A DNA stretch of 64,000 nt from an uncultured Pelagibacteraceae bacterium (GTDB taxonomy: Bacteria > Pseudomonadota > Alphaproteobacteria > Pelagibacterales > Pelagibacteraceae): assembly GCA_902534465.1 (NCBI GenBank), contig CACAPU010000001.1, forward strand, positions 124,001 to 188,000, read 5' to 3'. A program made the position numbers and the translations under genes. How positions within the stretch are numbered: position 1 is the first letter of the stretch; each line of letters opens with the position of its first letter. Positions 8,403 to 18,167 of the stretch are shown here, one piece after another. The notes below the pieces were generated by a model that did not search any database, was not told the DNA's origin, and saw only the letters and a list, made by a program, of their open reading frames with translations.

Positions 8403-10079
8403 ATGTCAAAAACAGATATCCAAATTGCAAGAGAAGCAAATATGAAACCAATTCAAGAGATATTGGATGGAGTTGGTGTTCCAGATAATGCTGAGGCATA
8501 TAGTCCAATAAGTAGATACATAGCCAAGATCAAACTGGAATATCTTGAAAAATTTAAAAATAAAAAAGACGGAAAATTAATATTAGTTACAGCAATTACT
8601 CCTACTCCAGCTGGAGAAGGAAAAACAACTACTTCAGTGGGATTGTCTGATGGATTAAATAAAATAGGTAAAAAATCTATTGTTTGTTTAAGAGAGCCAA
8701 GCTTAGGTCCTTCATTTGGAATGAAGGGTGGCGCAGCTGGTGGTGGTTATGCACAAGTTGTTCCTATGGAACAGATAAATCTTCATTTCACAGGTGACTT
8801 TCACGCAATCACTTCTGCTCACAATCTATTATCTGCTTTAATAGATAACCATATTTATTGGGGTAATAAATTAAACATAGATGTAAGAAGAATAGTTTGG
8901 AAAAGAGTGCTTGATATGAATGATCGAGCATTAAGATCTATCAATATTAATCTTGGTGGGGTTGCAAATGGTTTCCCAAGAGAAGATGGTTTTGATATTA
9001 CAGTTGCATCCGAAATCATGGCGATCTTTTGTTTATCTAATGATCTACATGATCTTGAAAATAGAATTGGAAATATAACTGTTGCTTACACAAGAGATAA
9101 AAAACCAATTTATGCAAAAGATTTAAATGCACATGGTCCAATGACTGTTTTACTTAAAGACGCAATTAGACCAAATGTAACTCAAACTTTGGAAAATAAT
9201 CCCGCTATAATCCATGGAGGTCCTTTTGCTAATATTGCGCATGGTTGTAATTCTGTGTTAGCAACTAAAAGTGCATTAAAGCTATCAGACTATGTTGTTA
9301 CTGAAGCAGGATTTGGTGCCGATCTAGGTGCTGAAAAATTCTTAGATATAAAATGTAGAAAATCGGGATTAAAACCAAGTTGTGTAGTGATTGTAGCAAC
9401 TATAAGAGCTTTAAAGATGCACGGTGGTGTTAATAAAGATGAACTTAAAAATGAAAATATAGATGCTGTAAAAAAAGGATTGGTGAATTTAGAAAGACAT
9501 ATTGAAAATATTCAAAAATTTGGCTTGCCTGTTACTGTAGCTATTAATCACTTTGTTTTGGATACAGACAAAGAGGTCGATGAAGTTATAAGATTTTGTC
9601 AAGAAAAAGGTGTGACAGCATCAATATCAAAACATTGGGAAAAAGGTGGAGAAGGAGCAGTAGATTTGGCAAACAATGTGGCTAAACTTTGTGAAAAAGG
9701 AAGTGACTTCAAATTTTTATACGATGATAAAACATCTTTATTTAAAAAAATCGAGACGATTGCTAAGGAATTATATAGAGCAAGTGAAGTTGTAGCTGAT
9801 ACCAAAACAAGAGAACAATTAAAAAATTTTGAAGAGACAGGTTACCAATCCTTACCAATTTGTATTGCAAAAACACAATATAGTTTTTCGACAGACCCTA
9901 ATTTAAAAGGCGCACCATCCGGACATGTCCTACCAATAAGAGAAGTAAGGTTATCATCAGGAGCAGAATTTATCGTAGTTGTTTGCGGTGCAATAATGAC
10001 CATGCCTGGATTACCAAAAGTGCCAGCTGCAGATAAAATAAAAATTAATGATAAAGGTGAAACAGAAGGTTTATTTTAA
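8403..10079 (+). CDS. fhs: Formate--tetrahydrofolate ligase
   Basis: This enzyme joins formate to tetrahydrofolate using ATP to give 10-formyl-THF; run backwards it releases formate and ATP from methyl groups fed into the folate pool. The 558-residue length is normal. The nucleotide-binding loop [12 protein letters not shown] lies at residues 66-77, followed by the two family signatures around [21 protein letters not shown]-terminal motifs such as [18 protein letters not shown] are complete. It is divergent from soxBDAG and close to tdm, both sources of folate-bound or free C1 units. Its last nine bases overlap the convergent amidotransferase gene. Confidence 0.97.
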   Translation: MSKTDIQIAREANMKPIQEILDGVGVPDNAEAYSPISRYIAKIKLEYLEKFKNKKDGKLILVTAITPTPAGEGKTTTSVGLSDGLNKIGKKSIVCLREPSLGPSFGMKGGAAGGGYAQVVPMEQINLHFTGDFHAITSAHNLLSALIDNHIYWGNKLNIDVRRIVWKRVLDMNDRALRSININLGGVANGFPREDGFDITVASEIMAIFCLSNDLHDLENRIGNITVAYTRDKKPIYAKDLNAHGPMTVLLKDAIRPNVTQTLENNPAIIHGGPFANIAHGCNSVLATKSALKLSDYVVTEAGFGADLGAEKFLDIKCRKSGLKPSCVVIVATIRALKMHGGVNKDELKNENIDAVKKGLVNLERHIENIQKFGLPVTVAINHFVLDTDKEVDEVIRFCQEKGVTASISKHWEKGGEGAVDLANNVAKLCEKGSDFKFLYDDKTSLFKKIETIAKELYRASEVVADTKTREQLKNFEETGYQSLPICIAKTQYSFSTDPNLKGAPSGHVLPIREVRLSSGAEFIVVVCGAIMTMPGLPKVPAADKIKINDKGETEGLF

Positions 10080-10856
10080 AAGGTAATTTAACCAATTTTC
10101 AAGCTCTCGCATTCTAAGATCTTTATTTGATTTTTTATTTTCCTCTGCAATCATAATTACATGATTGTTTATCTCCTGCTCATCAACAAAAGCTTTGTTA
10201 TTTAAAAGACGATCTTTTCTAAAATGAATAAGACTTATCATTTTATCATAAGTAATTTCTGGGTGGTATTGAATTCCCCAAATATCACTTACTCCAGATT
10301 TGAAATTGACTCCCATAACTTTATTTATTGGATTTGAAGCCAATAAGATTGAATTTTTAGGTAACTTTACAACTTCATCAAAATTGAATGCTGGTGTGTT
10401 AAAAGTTTCACTTTTATTTTTATAAATTGGATGTTGCAATCCATTACTGTTTATTTCAATATTATGAGCTATTCCTCTATGAGAGCCAGTCATACATCTT
10501 TTTACTTGTCCGCCAGCAACAGTAGCGGCTACCTGAAGACCCCAGCAAATTGCTAGTATTTTCTTTATTTTATTTTGACATGATCTCATAAATTCTATCT
10601 GTCTTCTGATTTCTACTGTATCATTATATATATTTAGACTACTTCCTCCCCAGATTAGTCCATCAAATTTTTCCAAATCTTTTGCTACTTCTGAAATATT
10701 ATTATCAGATGAAGGATTAACAACATCAATTTCTAAATCATTTGTGAAATAACTAATACTATCTTTTAGACTTTCAGTGTGAGTTTTTATTCCACCTTCA
10801 GTAAAACTTTGATTTTCCTCTTTAAGATTACCTTCAACTATTAATATCTTTTTCAT
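10071..10856 (-). CDS. Class I glutamine amidotransferase-like protein
   Basis: This 261-residue protein has the class I (triad) glutaminase fold seen in the GuaA amidotransferase domain. The nucleophile Cys104 lies in ICWGLQ, and the His-Glu pair is His199 and Glu201 in QYHPEI. The loop GLIWGGSS (about 67-74) is the usual oxyanion region. Such proteins hydrolyse glutamine or gamma-glutamyl compounds and hand ammonia to a partner. No synthase domain is fused and no obvious acceptor enzyme is next door, so the substrate is unknown. The start overlaps the alcohol dehydrogenase stop by four bases (ATGA), making it the last gene of the ABC/GH63 operon. It overlaps the fhs 3' end by nine bases. 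Confidence 0.82.
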   Translation of the reverse strand: MKKILIVEGNLKEENQSFTEGGIKTHTESLKDSISYFTNDLEIDVVNPSSDNNISEVAKDLEKFDGLIWGGSSLNIYNDTVEIRRQIEFMRSCQNKIKKILAICWGLQVAATVAGGQVKRCMTGSHRGIAHNIEINSNGLQHPIYKNKSETFNTPAFNFDEVVKLPKNSILLASNPINKVMGVNFKSGVSDIWGIQYHPEITYDKMISLIHFRKDRLLNNKAFVDEQEINNHVIMIAEENKKSNKDLRMRELENWLNYLLK

Positions 10857-12016
10857 TTAAACAATTCTCCAGAGATGCTATTTTTGTAAATTATTTTCAT
10901 ATCAGAAATTGTCAATGTTTTGGGGTTAGATGCAGTTGAGGGGTCATTCAAAGCCATTTCAGAGAGCTCATCTATATCGAGCTTATTTATATCAATCACA
11001 TCTGATAATTTATGAGGTATTTCTAATTCTTTTCTTAAATCTAGTATCCACTCTAAGAAAGAATTAAAACTTTTCGATAAATTAAGATAATCACAAATAG
11101 AAATAATTCTCTCTTCTATAGCTTCTCTATTGAAAGTTAATACATATGGCATGAATATTGCGTTAGATAATCCATGATGAATATTGAACTTACCATTTAA
11201 TGGATGACTTAATGAATGAATGGCACCAAGACCTTTCTGAAAAGCAGTTGAACCCATACTGGCAGCAGCTAATAAATCAGATCTTGCATCAAGGTCATTA
11301 CCATTATGTACTGCATTTAATAAAGATTTCTTTATTAGTTTCATTCCTTCAATCGCAATTCCATCAGCCATAGGATGAAAGCCTGGAGCACAAAACGCCT
11401 CTAAATTATGTGCTAGTGCATCCATGCCTGTTGCTCCTGTTAATCTTGGAGAAAGATCTTTTGTTAAAATTGGGTCTAAAATAACTATTGATGGTAAAAA
11501 TTTTGGATGGAAAATTATTTTTTTAACTCCAGTTTCTCTATTTATTATCGCAGAAGCTCTCCCTGTTTCTGAACCAGTTCCTGCTGTGGTTGGAATAGCA
11601 ATTATAGGAGGTATATTTTCATTATTTGCTCTTTTCCAATAATCTCCAATATCCTCAAAGTCCCATATAGGTCTTGTTTGTGCAGACATAAATGCAATTG
11701 CTTTTCCCACATCAAGTCCACTTCCACCTCCAAAAGCAATTACCCCATCACAATTATTTTTCTTAAATTCTTTAACACCTTCTTCAACATTCTCACCAAA
11801 AGGATTTCCTGAAAAATCAGAGAACACTACTATATTATCAATTCTATTTTTAATTTTTGAAATTACCTCTTTAACCATTGGTAAGTTTATCAAATCCTTA
11901 TCCGTCACAAATAAAGGATTTTGAATTTTTAAATTTGAACAGGCCAAATAAAGATCTTTTATTCTATCTTTGCCAACCCAGATAGTAGTAGGATAATTCC
12001 AATTATAATTACTCAT
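10853..12016 (-). CDS. Iron-containing (type III) alcohol dehydrogenase
   Basis: This 387-residue protein is of normal family length. It has the NAD-binding GGGSGLDVGKA motif (about 96-106) and a full set of predicted metal ligands, Asp199, His203, His267 and His281, with the same spacing as in FucO-type enzymes. Type III dehydrogenases interconvert alcohols and aldehydes or ketones; substrates range from lactaldehyde to glycerol and ethanol, and the sequence does not settle it. The gene overlaps the GH63-like gene by eight bases and the amidotransferase by four. Its place in a sugar-type uptake operon suggests that it works on the aglycone or breakdown product of the imported compound, which is inference. 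Confidence 0.88.
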   Translation of the reverse strand: MSNYNWNYPTTIWVGKDRIKDLYLACSNLKIQNPLFVTDKDLINLPMVKEVISKIKNRIDNIVVFSDFSGNPFGENVEEGVKEFKKNNCDGVIAFGGGSGLDVGKAIAFMSAQTRPIWDFEDIGDYWKRANNENIPPIIAIPTTAGTGSETGRASAIINRETGVKKIIFHPKFLPSIVILDPILTKDLSPRLTGATGMDALAHNLEAFCAPGFHPMADGIAIEGMKLIKKSLLNAVHNGNDLDARSDLLAAASMGSTAFQKGLGAIHSLSHPLNGKFNIHHGLSNAIFMPYVLTFNREAIEERIISICDYLNLSKSFNSFLEWILDLRKELEIPHKLSDVIDINKLDIDELSEMALNDPSTASNPKTLTISDMKIIYKNSISGELFK

Positions 12017-13274
12017 ATTTATTCTCTAAAATTAAATCTAAAAATAAGGATGCAGTCCATGAAAAGTTGGTTGCGCCAAATCCTTTTCCAGTTTTGCAGC
12101 TAAAATATTCATTAAAACCTTTTTGTTTTATAAGATCGATTGTTTTCTTTTTGATTTGATTTGCAAATCTATTATCTTTATTTTTTAATCCTTGATATAT
12201 AATCCAATTACAGTTTATCCACACTGGGCCTCGCCAATATCTTTTCTCTTCAAATTTTCGATGATTTGATTTTATACTTGAAAAAAAATATTTTTCTTTA
12301 TTACTATGTTTTTTTAGGTTTTTGATAATATTATTATTTAATTTTTTATCTTTTAAATCAGCAAATAAAATAAAATAATTTGTGATAGATGGGATTGTTA
12401 TTTTTTTTTTATTTTTTAAATCAAGATTAAAAAAACTATTATTCTTTTTATTATATAGTTTAACAATTTTTTTCTCAGACCTTGAAATATAAGAGTCTAT
12501 TTCATTACTTTTCAAATCAAACATTTTTAATAGTTTAACAAGATCTTTATTTGCCCTCAAAAATATCGAATTAAATCCGACATCAACAACATTAAATAAC
12601 GAAGCTTTGAAAAGTTTGTTTGGATTATAATTTTTTTTTCTTAAGTGATTTTTAATTGTTACATATCTATCATAATCAATGTCTAAAGGTCTGTATTCAG
12701 GGTTAACCACTTTGTTATCACCCCTTTTGTATTTTAAATTCTTTGGAATTTTTACTTTACTCATCGGCTCATCCCATAGAGGTGAATTGTCATATCCACT
12801 CTCCCATGGATGTAAAATTGAGACTAATCCTGAATTATTTGGGTCTCTAAATTTAATGAACCATTTATGATATTTTAAAACACTTTTAATAATTTTTTTA
12901 AATTCAGTTTTTTCTTTTTTAATTTTATTTTTATCTAAAATTAACTTTATTATTATTGCCAAAATAGGAGGTTGGGTAATTCCAGATGAATGAATTTTAT
13001 TTCCACAGGCCCAGACAGAATGGTTTGGATAATAATTAGTATTTAAATCATGAAACAAAATATGTGGTATCATTCCATCTTTCCATTGACCTCTAATAAG
13101 TGTATTTAATTCATCTAAAGCATATTTAAGTTTAAAATGTGAATAACCTAAAGCTATAAATCCAGAGTCCCAATTCCATTGAGCTGGGTATAATTTATTA
13201 TTGGTTGGTAAAGTGTATCCCTTTTTTTTGTTACCTAATAACACTTTTTTAGCTGAATTAATAAATTTTTTCAT
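12009..13274 (-). CDS. GH63-like alpha-glycosidase (mannosyl-/glucosylglycerate hydrolase type)
   Basis: This 421-residue protein has the layout of (alpha/alpha)6-barrel glycosidases of family GH63, in particular the short bacterial mannosylglycerate or glucosylglycerate hydrolases. Signature stretches are QWNWDSGFIALG near residue 33, RGQWKDGMIPHI near 63, HPWESGYDNSPLWDEP near 155 (holding the probable acid Asp), WRGPVWINCNWI, and a C-terminal EYFSCKTGKGFG with the probable second carboxylate. There is no signal peptide, so it should act in the cytoplasm on an imported glycoside. It follows the MalG-type permease with a one-base overlap. The exact sugar and aglycone are unknown. Lysine and asparagine are very frequent, as elsewhere in the window. 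Confidence 0.75.
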   Translation of the reverse strand: MKKFINSAKKVLLGNKKKGYTLPTNNKLYPAQWNWDSGFIALGYSHFKLKYALDELNTLIRGQWKDGMIPHILFHDLNTNYYPNHSVWACGNKIHSSGITQPPILAIIIKLILDKNKIKKEKTEFKKIIKSVLKYHKWFIKFRDPNNSGLVSILHPWESGYDNSPLWDEPMSKVKIPKNLKYKRGDNKVVNPEYRPLDIDYDRYVTIKNHLRKKNYNPNKLFKASLFNVVDVGFNSIFLRANKDLVKLLKMFDLKSNEIDSYISRSEKKIVKLYNKKNNSFFNLDLKNKKKITIPSITNYFILFADLKDKKLNNNIIKNLKKHSNKEKYFFSSIKSNHRKFEEKRYWRGPVWINCNWIIYQGLKNKDNRFANQIKKKTIDLIKQKGFNEYFSCKTGKGFGATNFSWTASLFLDLILENKYE

Positions 13275-14467
13275 TAACCCTTTACACTTCCAGCAGTTAG
13301 TCCACTTACTAAATATTTTTCAAAATAAACAAAAATAAATAAAACTGGAATAGTGACTACAACTGATCCTGCCATTAAATATTGTCTAGGAGTTTCTGCA
13401 TCACCACTCAAATATTGTATCGCTCTTGATAAAGTAAATGAATTTGGATTATCTAGAAACATTAAAGAAAACAAAAATTCATTCCATGCAATCATAAATA
13501 CATAAAGAGCAACTGAAGAAATGGCAGGAATACTTAATGGTAAAATAATTTTTATAATAATACCAAACCAGTTTAATTTATCCATAATAGCAGCTTCTTC
13601 TAATTCCTTAGGTATACTTTTGAAATATCCTTGAAGCATATATATCGCAACTGGCAAAGTAGTTGCTGTATATACTATTAAAAGCCCACCTACATTATTT
13701 CTTAACCCTAGCTGACTAAATACGGTATACAAAGGTATTACTAAGACTATAGCAGGAAACATATAAATAATTAATATTGAAGTAGACAAAAAGTTTTTTC
13801 CAAAAAAATTTAGTCTTGCAACTGCGTATGCAGCTGGAATAGCAAAAATTAATGTGATTATAACTGTACCAACTGAGACAAATGTGCTGATAAGTATATA
13901 TCTTCCAAATTTATAAGTATCAAATATGACAAAGTAAGATTTAAACAGTTCTTTAATATCTTGAGCAAAATTAATACTAAAGTCCAAAGGATTTATAAGC
14001 AATGCAGCTTGTGTTTTAAAGCTAGTAACTATCATCATGTAAAATGGAAATAAAATTACAAAAGAAAATAATACAATTCCAAAAAGAGTTAAAAATTCAA
14101 ATACAACTGTTTGAGATGAATGATCGAGGTCTAGATTTTTTTGATTATATTTATCAATTTTAAAAGAGTAAAAAATTAAAATCCCAAAGATGCCAATATT
14201 GTACCAAATAGGCATCAATTGGACTAAATATCCATCAACAAAGGTAAATAAAATTGCAAATATTATTGACTTTATAGCTTTATGAAACTTGTCTCCAACA
14301 ATCAAATTTATTAGAGATATTCCAATTCCTAGAGTTAGGATAATTGCGAAATTAAAATTTTCCAGATCTATTCCTTGCAATGTTGATAAAACTTTCCAAA
14401 TGGAGACTAGGGAAAATAGAAAAATAGATGAAATTAAACAATATAATATTAGACTTTTAATTTTCAT
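13274..14467 (-). CDS. Carbohydrate ABC transporter permease, MalG/UgpE type
   Basis: This inner-membrane protein has 397 residues, about 110-120 more than a standard MalG-type permease. The extra part is N-terminal: about four hydrophobic segments (residues 1-105) precede the typical core, which begins near FLTLFGIVLFSFVILFPFYMMIVTSFK. The cytoplasmic EAA loop that docks on the ATPase is visible as EEAAIMDKLNWFGIIIKI. It pairs with the permease at 14457-15716, which it overlaps by 11 bases. No ATPase gene is nearby, so it must share one encoded elsewhere. The N-terminal extension is unusual and could be a separate membrane domain. Confidence 0.88.
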   Translation of the reverse strand: MKIKSLILYCLISSIFLFSLVSIWKVLSTLQGIDLENFNFAIILTLGIGISLINLIVGDKFHKAIKSIIFAILFTFVDGYLVQLMPIWYNIGIFGILIFYSFKIDKYNQKNLDLDHSSQTVVFEFLTLFGIVLFSFVILFPFYMMIVTSFKTQAALLINPLDFSINFAQDIKELFKSYFVIFDTYKFGRYILISTFVSVGTVIITLIFAIPAAYAVARLNFFGKNFLSTSILIIYMFPAIVLVIPLYTVFSQLGLRNNVGGLLIVYTATTLPVAIYMLQGYFKSIPKELEEAAIMDKLNWFGIIIKIILPLSIPAISSVALYVFMIAWNEFLFSLMFLDNPNSFTLSRAIQYLSGDAETPRQYLMAGSVVVTIPVLFIFVYFEKYLVSGLTAGSVKG

Positions 14468-15716
14468 CAGCTCGCCTTCCCAATAGTCTAAAATAAATAA
14501 ACATAAATATTAAAAGAAGCAAAACTATAACTATTGATACAGCAGATCCCATTCCAATATCAGATATTGTGAAACCCTGCTCGTAAACATTAATCGGCAA
14601 TGTTCTAGTACCTGACGCTCCTCCAGTAAGTAAGAAAATATCTTCAAATTTATTAAAATTCCATATAAATCTAATCATAAACAAAATTGATATTACTGCC
14701 ATAATCTGTGGCAGTGTTATGCTAATAAATTTTTGAAGCGGTCCAGCACCATCGACATCTGCTGCATCATATAATTCTTTTGGGACAGCCTGTAGTCGAG
14801 CAAGTATAAATAAAAAAGCTAATGGAAAGTATCGCCAAATTTCAAAAATAATGACAGTTGTTAAAGCTAGTCTAAGCTTTAAATCAAAACCAAAAAAATT
14901 AATAGTTAAATATTTTTGACCTAATAAATTTAAAGGTTCCTGAATAACTTGAAAATTTAACAGTAGATTGTTTAATGTTCCGCTGTAAGGATCCAATAGT
15001 AGTTCCCACGTATATGCTAATGCTACAACAGGTCCTACATATGGAAAAAGAAGAATACTTCTCATAAATGTTCTTCCAAAAAATTTTTGATTTACGAGCT
15101 GAGCTGCTAAAATTCCAAATACTATTGATCCTACTGTACCAAAAAAAGTATAATAAAAAGTTGTAGACAGTAAATCAAAAAATTCATTTTGAAAAAAAAC
15201 TTTTTTAAAATTTTTTAATGTAAAATTTGTATTTAAAAGAATATTATCTGATTTACCTGATAATTTTGGTTTGATTGATTTAATTTCTTTTTTATCAATT
15301 TTCTTCCCAGAATTGTTGACAAGTATTATTTGAAAATTCTCTTTATACTTAGCTTTCCAATCTCCAAAATTACAATTTATTATTAATGATTTTATTTGAC
15401 ATCTTTGATCCAAATTTAATGGTTCTGTATTTTTTGGGATCTTGTCTAGAAACTTAACATCCCTAATATCTAATATTAATGAACTATTTCTTAACTTATA
15501 AATTATTTTAATTTTATCAGGGCTTTCTTTTACAGATTTAACTATTTTTTTTGCTCTTGGTTCAGGTATTCTTATATCTTTTAAACCTACTTCCTTAAAG
15601 CTAATCCAAACATTGGCAAATATAGGAAACAATATTATTGAAAAAACTAGAAAAACTGCAGGTAATAATAAAATATAAGCAGTTCTTTTTTCAATTTTTG
15701 AAAGTGTATCACTCAT
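14457..15716 (-). CDS. Carbohydrate ABC transporter permease, MalF/UgpA type
   Basis: This 419-residue inner-membrane permease carries one N-terminal helix (about 12-33), then a hydrophilic stretch of about 130 residues (about 40-175), then five or more membrane segments. The large loop after the first helix matches the position of the periplasmic loop of MalF that touches the binding protein, though its sequence is not one I recognise. The EAA loop appears as DAADVDGAGPLQKFISITLP. The start codon at 15716 lies only four bases after a 12-bp hairpin, with no room for a Shine-Dalgarno site outside the stem. No other in-frame Met is close, so I kept this start. Confidence 0.88.
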   Translation of the reverse strand: MSDTLSKIEKRTAYILLLPAVFLVFSIILFPIFANVWISFKEVGLKDIRIPEPRAKKIVKSVKESPDKIKIIYKLRNSSLILDIRDVKFLDKIPKNTEPLNLDQRCQIKSLIINCNFGDWKAKYKENFQIILVNNSGKKIDKKEIKSIKPKLSGKSDNILLNTNFTLKNFKKVFFQNEFFDLLSTTFYYTFFGTVGSIVFGILAAQLVNQKFFGRTFMRSILLFPYVGPVVALAYTWELLLDPYSGTLNNLLLNFQVIQEPLNLLGQKYLTINFFGFDLKLRLALTTVIIFEIWRYFPLAFLFILARLQAVPKELYDAADVDGAGPLQKFISITLPQIMAVISILFMIRFIWNFNKFEDIFLLTGGASGTRTLPINVYEQGFTISDIGMGSAVSIVIVLLLLIFMFIYFRLLGRRADEN

Positions 15717-15720
15717 AATA

Positions 15721-15748
15721 AAAGCGGATAATACACATTATCCGCTTT
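15721..15748 (-). terminator. Intercistronic hairpin after the sugar-binding protein gene
   Basis: The arms 15721-15732 (AAAGCGGATAAT) and 15737-15748 form a perfect 12-bp stem with a four-base loop. It lies 21 bases after the binding-protein stop and four bases before the permease start. On the minus strand it is followed by TATTATG, not by a U-tract, so it is more likely an mRNA-processing or partial-termination element that raises binding-protein levels over permease levels than a full stop. Confidence 0.8.
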
Positions 15749-15769
15749 CATTAAAATTTATTTTATAAT

Positions 15770-17098
15770 CTAGAATTGAGCCAGTTTTTGATTGATCATG
15801 TCTACCGCTTGATCAATATCAATCTGCCCGTCAACGTATAATCTAGTTATTCTATTTATAAACTTATTATTTATAATTTTAGAAGCTCTAGCGAGTTCAC
15901 CTTCTTTAACACCCCATCTAGTAGCTTTGTCTAAACCAGCTACAATGTTATTAATAACATCCTCAGAGTATAAATCTGATAAAGGTGCTTTTCTATCAAC
16001 TCCTACAGGTAATTTACTCCATGCTTTTGTAAATGCGTCAGGATCACTTGCATTTCCTCTTCTCACAGGAAATTTACCTTCTGGTGCAATTGATAAAGTT
16101 TTTGTGTAACCCTCATCCATTGAATATTTAATGAATGCACTTGCTTCTTCAGTATCTGCATCAGCTGTTATACCAAAATATCTTATATCAGCCCAAGCAG
16201 CTCCTTTATTATTGTTAGGTCCTTTGAACTTAGTAATAAAACCTGTCTTCGAAGCTAGTTCGCTTGAGGTTGGATCGTCATTTATTGTTGGAGGCGCAGA
16301 GTCTCTTAAGCCTGCAAGTTCATCCATTATAAATGGTGACCAAATTATCATTGGAGTTTTTCCAGCAAAGTACAATTCTCTAGATTGTTTCCAATATAAT
16401 TCTCCTGGAGGACTTGCATTTGCAATTACTTTATAAAACTCTAAAGCTGCCTTTAACTTTTTACCTTGTTTTTTTACTCCACCTTTTTTAACAACGTTTA
16501 CTCCATTTGCTAAAAGAACATGTTCTAAAACCTGACTCATAAAATTTTCGTCAGTTTTAGTAGCTGCAACAAAACCAAACATTCCGTCTCCTGAAAGTGC
16601 TTCTACTGCTTTAGTAATATTTTCATAACTTGTTGGTGGTTCAAGACCTGCTTTTTCAAATAAATCTTTTCTGTACACAACCATCTGTGTCCAACCATCA
16701 ACTGGAACAGCTGCTATTTTAGATCCACTTTTAGCCATGTTTAATGCGCCTGGTGCAAAAGTTTTTTTGCCAAGTTCTTTAACAACTGCATTATTAGCAT
16801 CTACATCTAATATTCCAGCTTCAGCCCAAGGTAAAACATATTGTAAAGTGTGGTATATCACATCTGGAAGATCACCAGCTGCAGCTGCGGCTGTTGCTCT
16901 TGTTCCTAAATCTTTTTCTTCTACAGGAATAACTTCAACCTTAATGCCAGTTTTAGCCTCAAAATCCTTGGCCATAGCTTCTTGTTTTGCCATTCTAGCT
17001 GGTTGAACTTCTGTAGTCCAAAAAGTGATGTCTGCAAAACTAATATTTGTTACAAAAAATATTAGCGCGCAAACAGTTATTGTTATTTTTTTAATCAT
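15770..17098 (-). CDS. Carbohydrate ABC transporter substrate-binding protein (SBP_bac_1 family)
   Basis: This is a periplasmic solute-binding protein of 442 residues with a signal peptide (about 1-22, MIKKITITVCALIFFVTNIS then FA-D). The mature protein starts with ITFWTTEVQPARMAKQ and continues with FEAKTGIKVEVIPV and GDLPDVIYH, the classic cluster 1 (maltose/G3P-type) pattern. It is the first gene of the ABC/glycosidase operon and should set its specificity. The GH63-like enzyme downstream suggests an alpha-glycoside such as a glycosylglycerol or glycosylglycerate, but this is inference from context. A strong hairpin follows the stop. A G3P-dehydrogenase-like gene lies upstream on the same strand after 112 bases. 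Confidence 0.9.
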   Translation of the reverse strand: MIKKITITVCALIFFVTNISFADITFWTTEVQPARMAKQEAMAKDFEAKTGIKVEVIPVEEKDLGTRATAAAAAGDLPDVIYHTLQYVLPWAEAGILDVDANNAVVKELGKKTFAPGALNMAKSGSKIAAVPVDGWTQMVVYRKDLFEKAGLEPPTSYENITKAVEALSGDGMFGFVAATKTDENFMSQVLEHVLLANGVNVVKKGGVKKQGKKLKAALEFYKVIANASPPGELYWKQSRELYFAGKTPMIIWSPFIMDELAGLRDSAPPTINDDPTSSELASKTGFITKFKGPNNNKGAAWADIRYFGITADADTEEASAFIKYSMDEGYTKTLSIAPEGKFPVRRGNASDPDAFTKAWSKLPVGVDRKAPLSDLYSEDVINNIVAGLDKATRWGVKEGELARASKIINNKFINRITRLYVDGQIDIDQAVDMINQKLAQF

Positions 17099-17210
17099 TG
17101 ATTTCCCCTCTTTTCGTTGATTAACAAGGTAAATGTATCAGCGAGAGAAATGAATGACAATAGTTATAAAAAGTCTCTATAACTCAAAAAGTCAACAAAT
17201 ATAATATTTT
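17099..17210 (-). promoter_or_regulatory. Upstream region of the sugar ABC operon
   Basis: This 112-base gap separates the G3P-dehydrogenase-like gene from the binding protein. It holds a short inverted repeat, AGTTATA at 17162-17168 and TATAACT at 17178-17184 with a nine-base spacer, which could be an operator or a weak hairpin. On the minus strand a GAGGGGAAAT stretch lies just before the start codon and could serve as the ribosome-binding site. The promoter itself cannot be placed with confidence. Confidence 0.4.
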
Positions 17211-18167
17211 TTAAATCAAGAATTTTTTATTTTTTAGAATTGATCTAATCATTTGAAACATCAAAGGAATTTTTTTTGAATTAAACTTTTTTAAAATAAA
17301 AGGCGCAATTTCTCTCACAAGTTGTTCACCTTCTACAGTATCATTTGCCATAAACTTTTTTTTAGCCTTTTGAAAAGTAAAACCTTGTCCTAAATAGTTT
17401 CCCATTTTACTATTTCTTCCACCTGCAGCGCTTACATACAAGTCTCCAACACCTGCTAAACTTAAAACTGTATCTTCTTTTCCTTTTAAACGTTTAGTTA
17501 TGTATTTCATTTCTGACAATGATTTTTGGAACAAACTTGAAGATTTATTCAAACTCATACCAGAACCAATTATCATAGAATAAATATTTTTTATTGCAGA
17601 ACATATTTCAACACCAACCACATCTTTAGAGTATTCAATCAAATAATATTTTGTTGAAATCATTTTCCCTAACAATTTTGCAATCTGAATATTTTTATTA
17701 GCGATGATCACACTTGTTTGACATTTTCTAGCTAATTCTTTAGCTAAACATGGTCCTTTCAAAACTGATAAATTTAATTTAGGGAAACTTTTTAAAAGGG
17801 TTTGTGAAATAGTCAAAATCTTTTTGTTTTGCTTTTCATATTTAAGACCTTTTGTAAGTACTAAAATCGGAGATTTTACTTTAAATTTTTTTAATTCTCT
17901 CGCAATAAATTCTATACCTGTTAAGCTTAGTGCTATAACTACAAGATCATATTTTTCATAAAATAATTCATTGGAATATTTTTTAAATTTTAGTTTTTTT
18001 GGAAGATTTATTTTTAAAGCTGAATGAAATTTATTTTTTGATGATAAATTTTTAATAAATCTTTGACTGTATGGTTCTGTTATAAATACTTTGTGATTAT
18101 TATCTAAACATGGAATAGAAAAGGCTGAACCCATGGCCCCACCTCCAATAATTAGAATTTTTTTCAT
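17211..18167 (-). CDS. gpsA: Glycerol-3-phosphate dehydrogenase-like protein (GpsA family)
   Basis: This 318-residue protein has the GpsA order: an N-terminal dinucleotide fold (GGGAMGSA, residues 8-15), LVLTKGLK, the GPCLAKEL loop, EICSAIKNIYSMIIG with the catalytic Lys, and a C-terminal AGVGDLYVSAAGGRNSKMG segment followed by VEGEQLV. GpsA reduces dihydroxyacetone phosphate to sn-glycerol-3-phosphate with NAD(P)H for phospholipid synthesis. Here it lies near glycerol kinase (19617) and upstream of a glycoside importer, so it could also run in the oxidising direction in glycerol use. Several positions differ from textbook GpsA (for example CLAKEL where SFAKEL is common), so it may be a second, divergent copy. 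Confidence 0.8.
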   Translation of the reverse strand: MKKILIIGGGAMGSAFSIPCLDNNHKVFITEPYSQRFIKNLSSKNKFHSALKINLPKKLKFKKYSNELFYEKYDLVVIALSLTGIEFIARELKKFKVKSPILVLTKGLKYEKQNKKILTISQTLLKSFPKLNLSVLKGPCLAKELARKCQTSVIIANKNIQIAKLLGKMISTKYYLIEYSKDVVGVEICSAIKNIYSMIIGSGMSLNKSSSLFQKSLSEMKYITKRLKGKEDTVLSLAGVGDLYVSAAGGRNSKMGNYLGQGFTFQKAKKKFMANDTVEGEQLVREIAPFILKKFNSKKIPLMFQMIRSILKNKKFLI

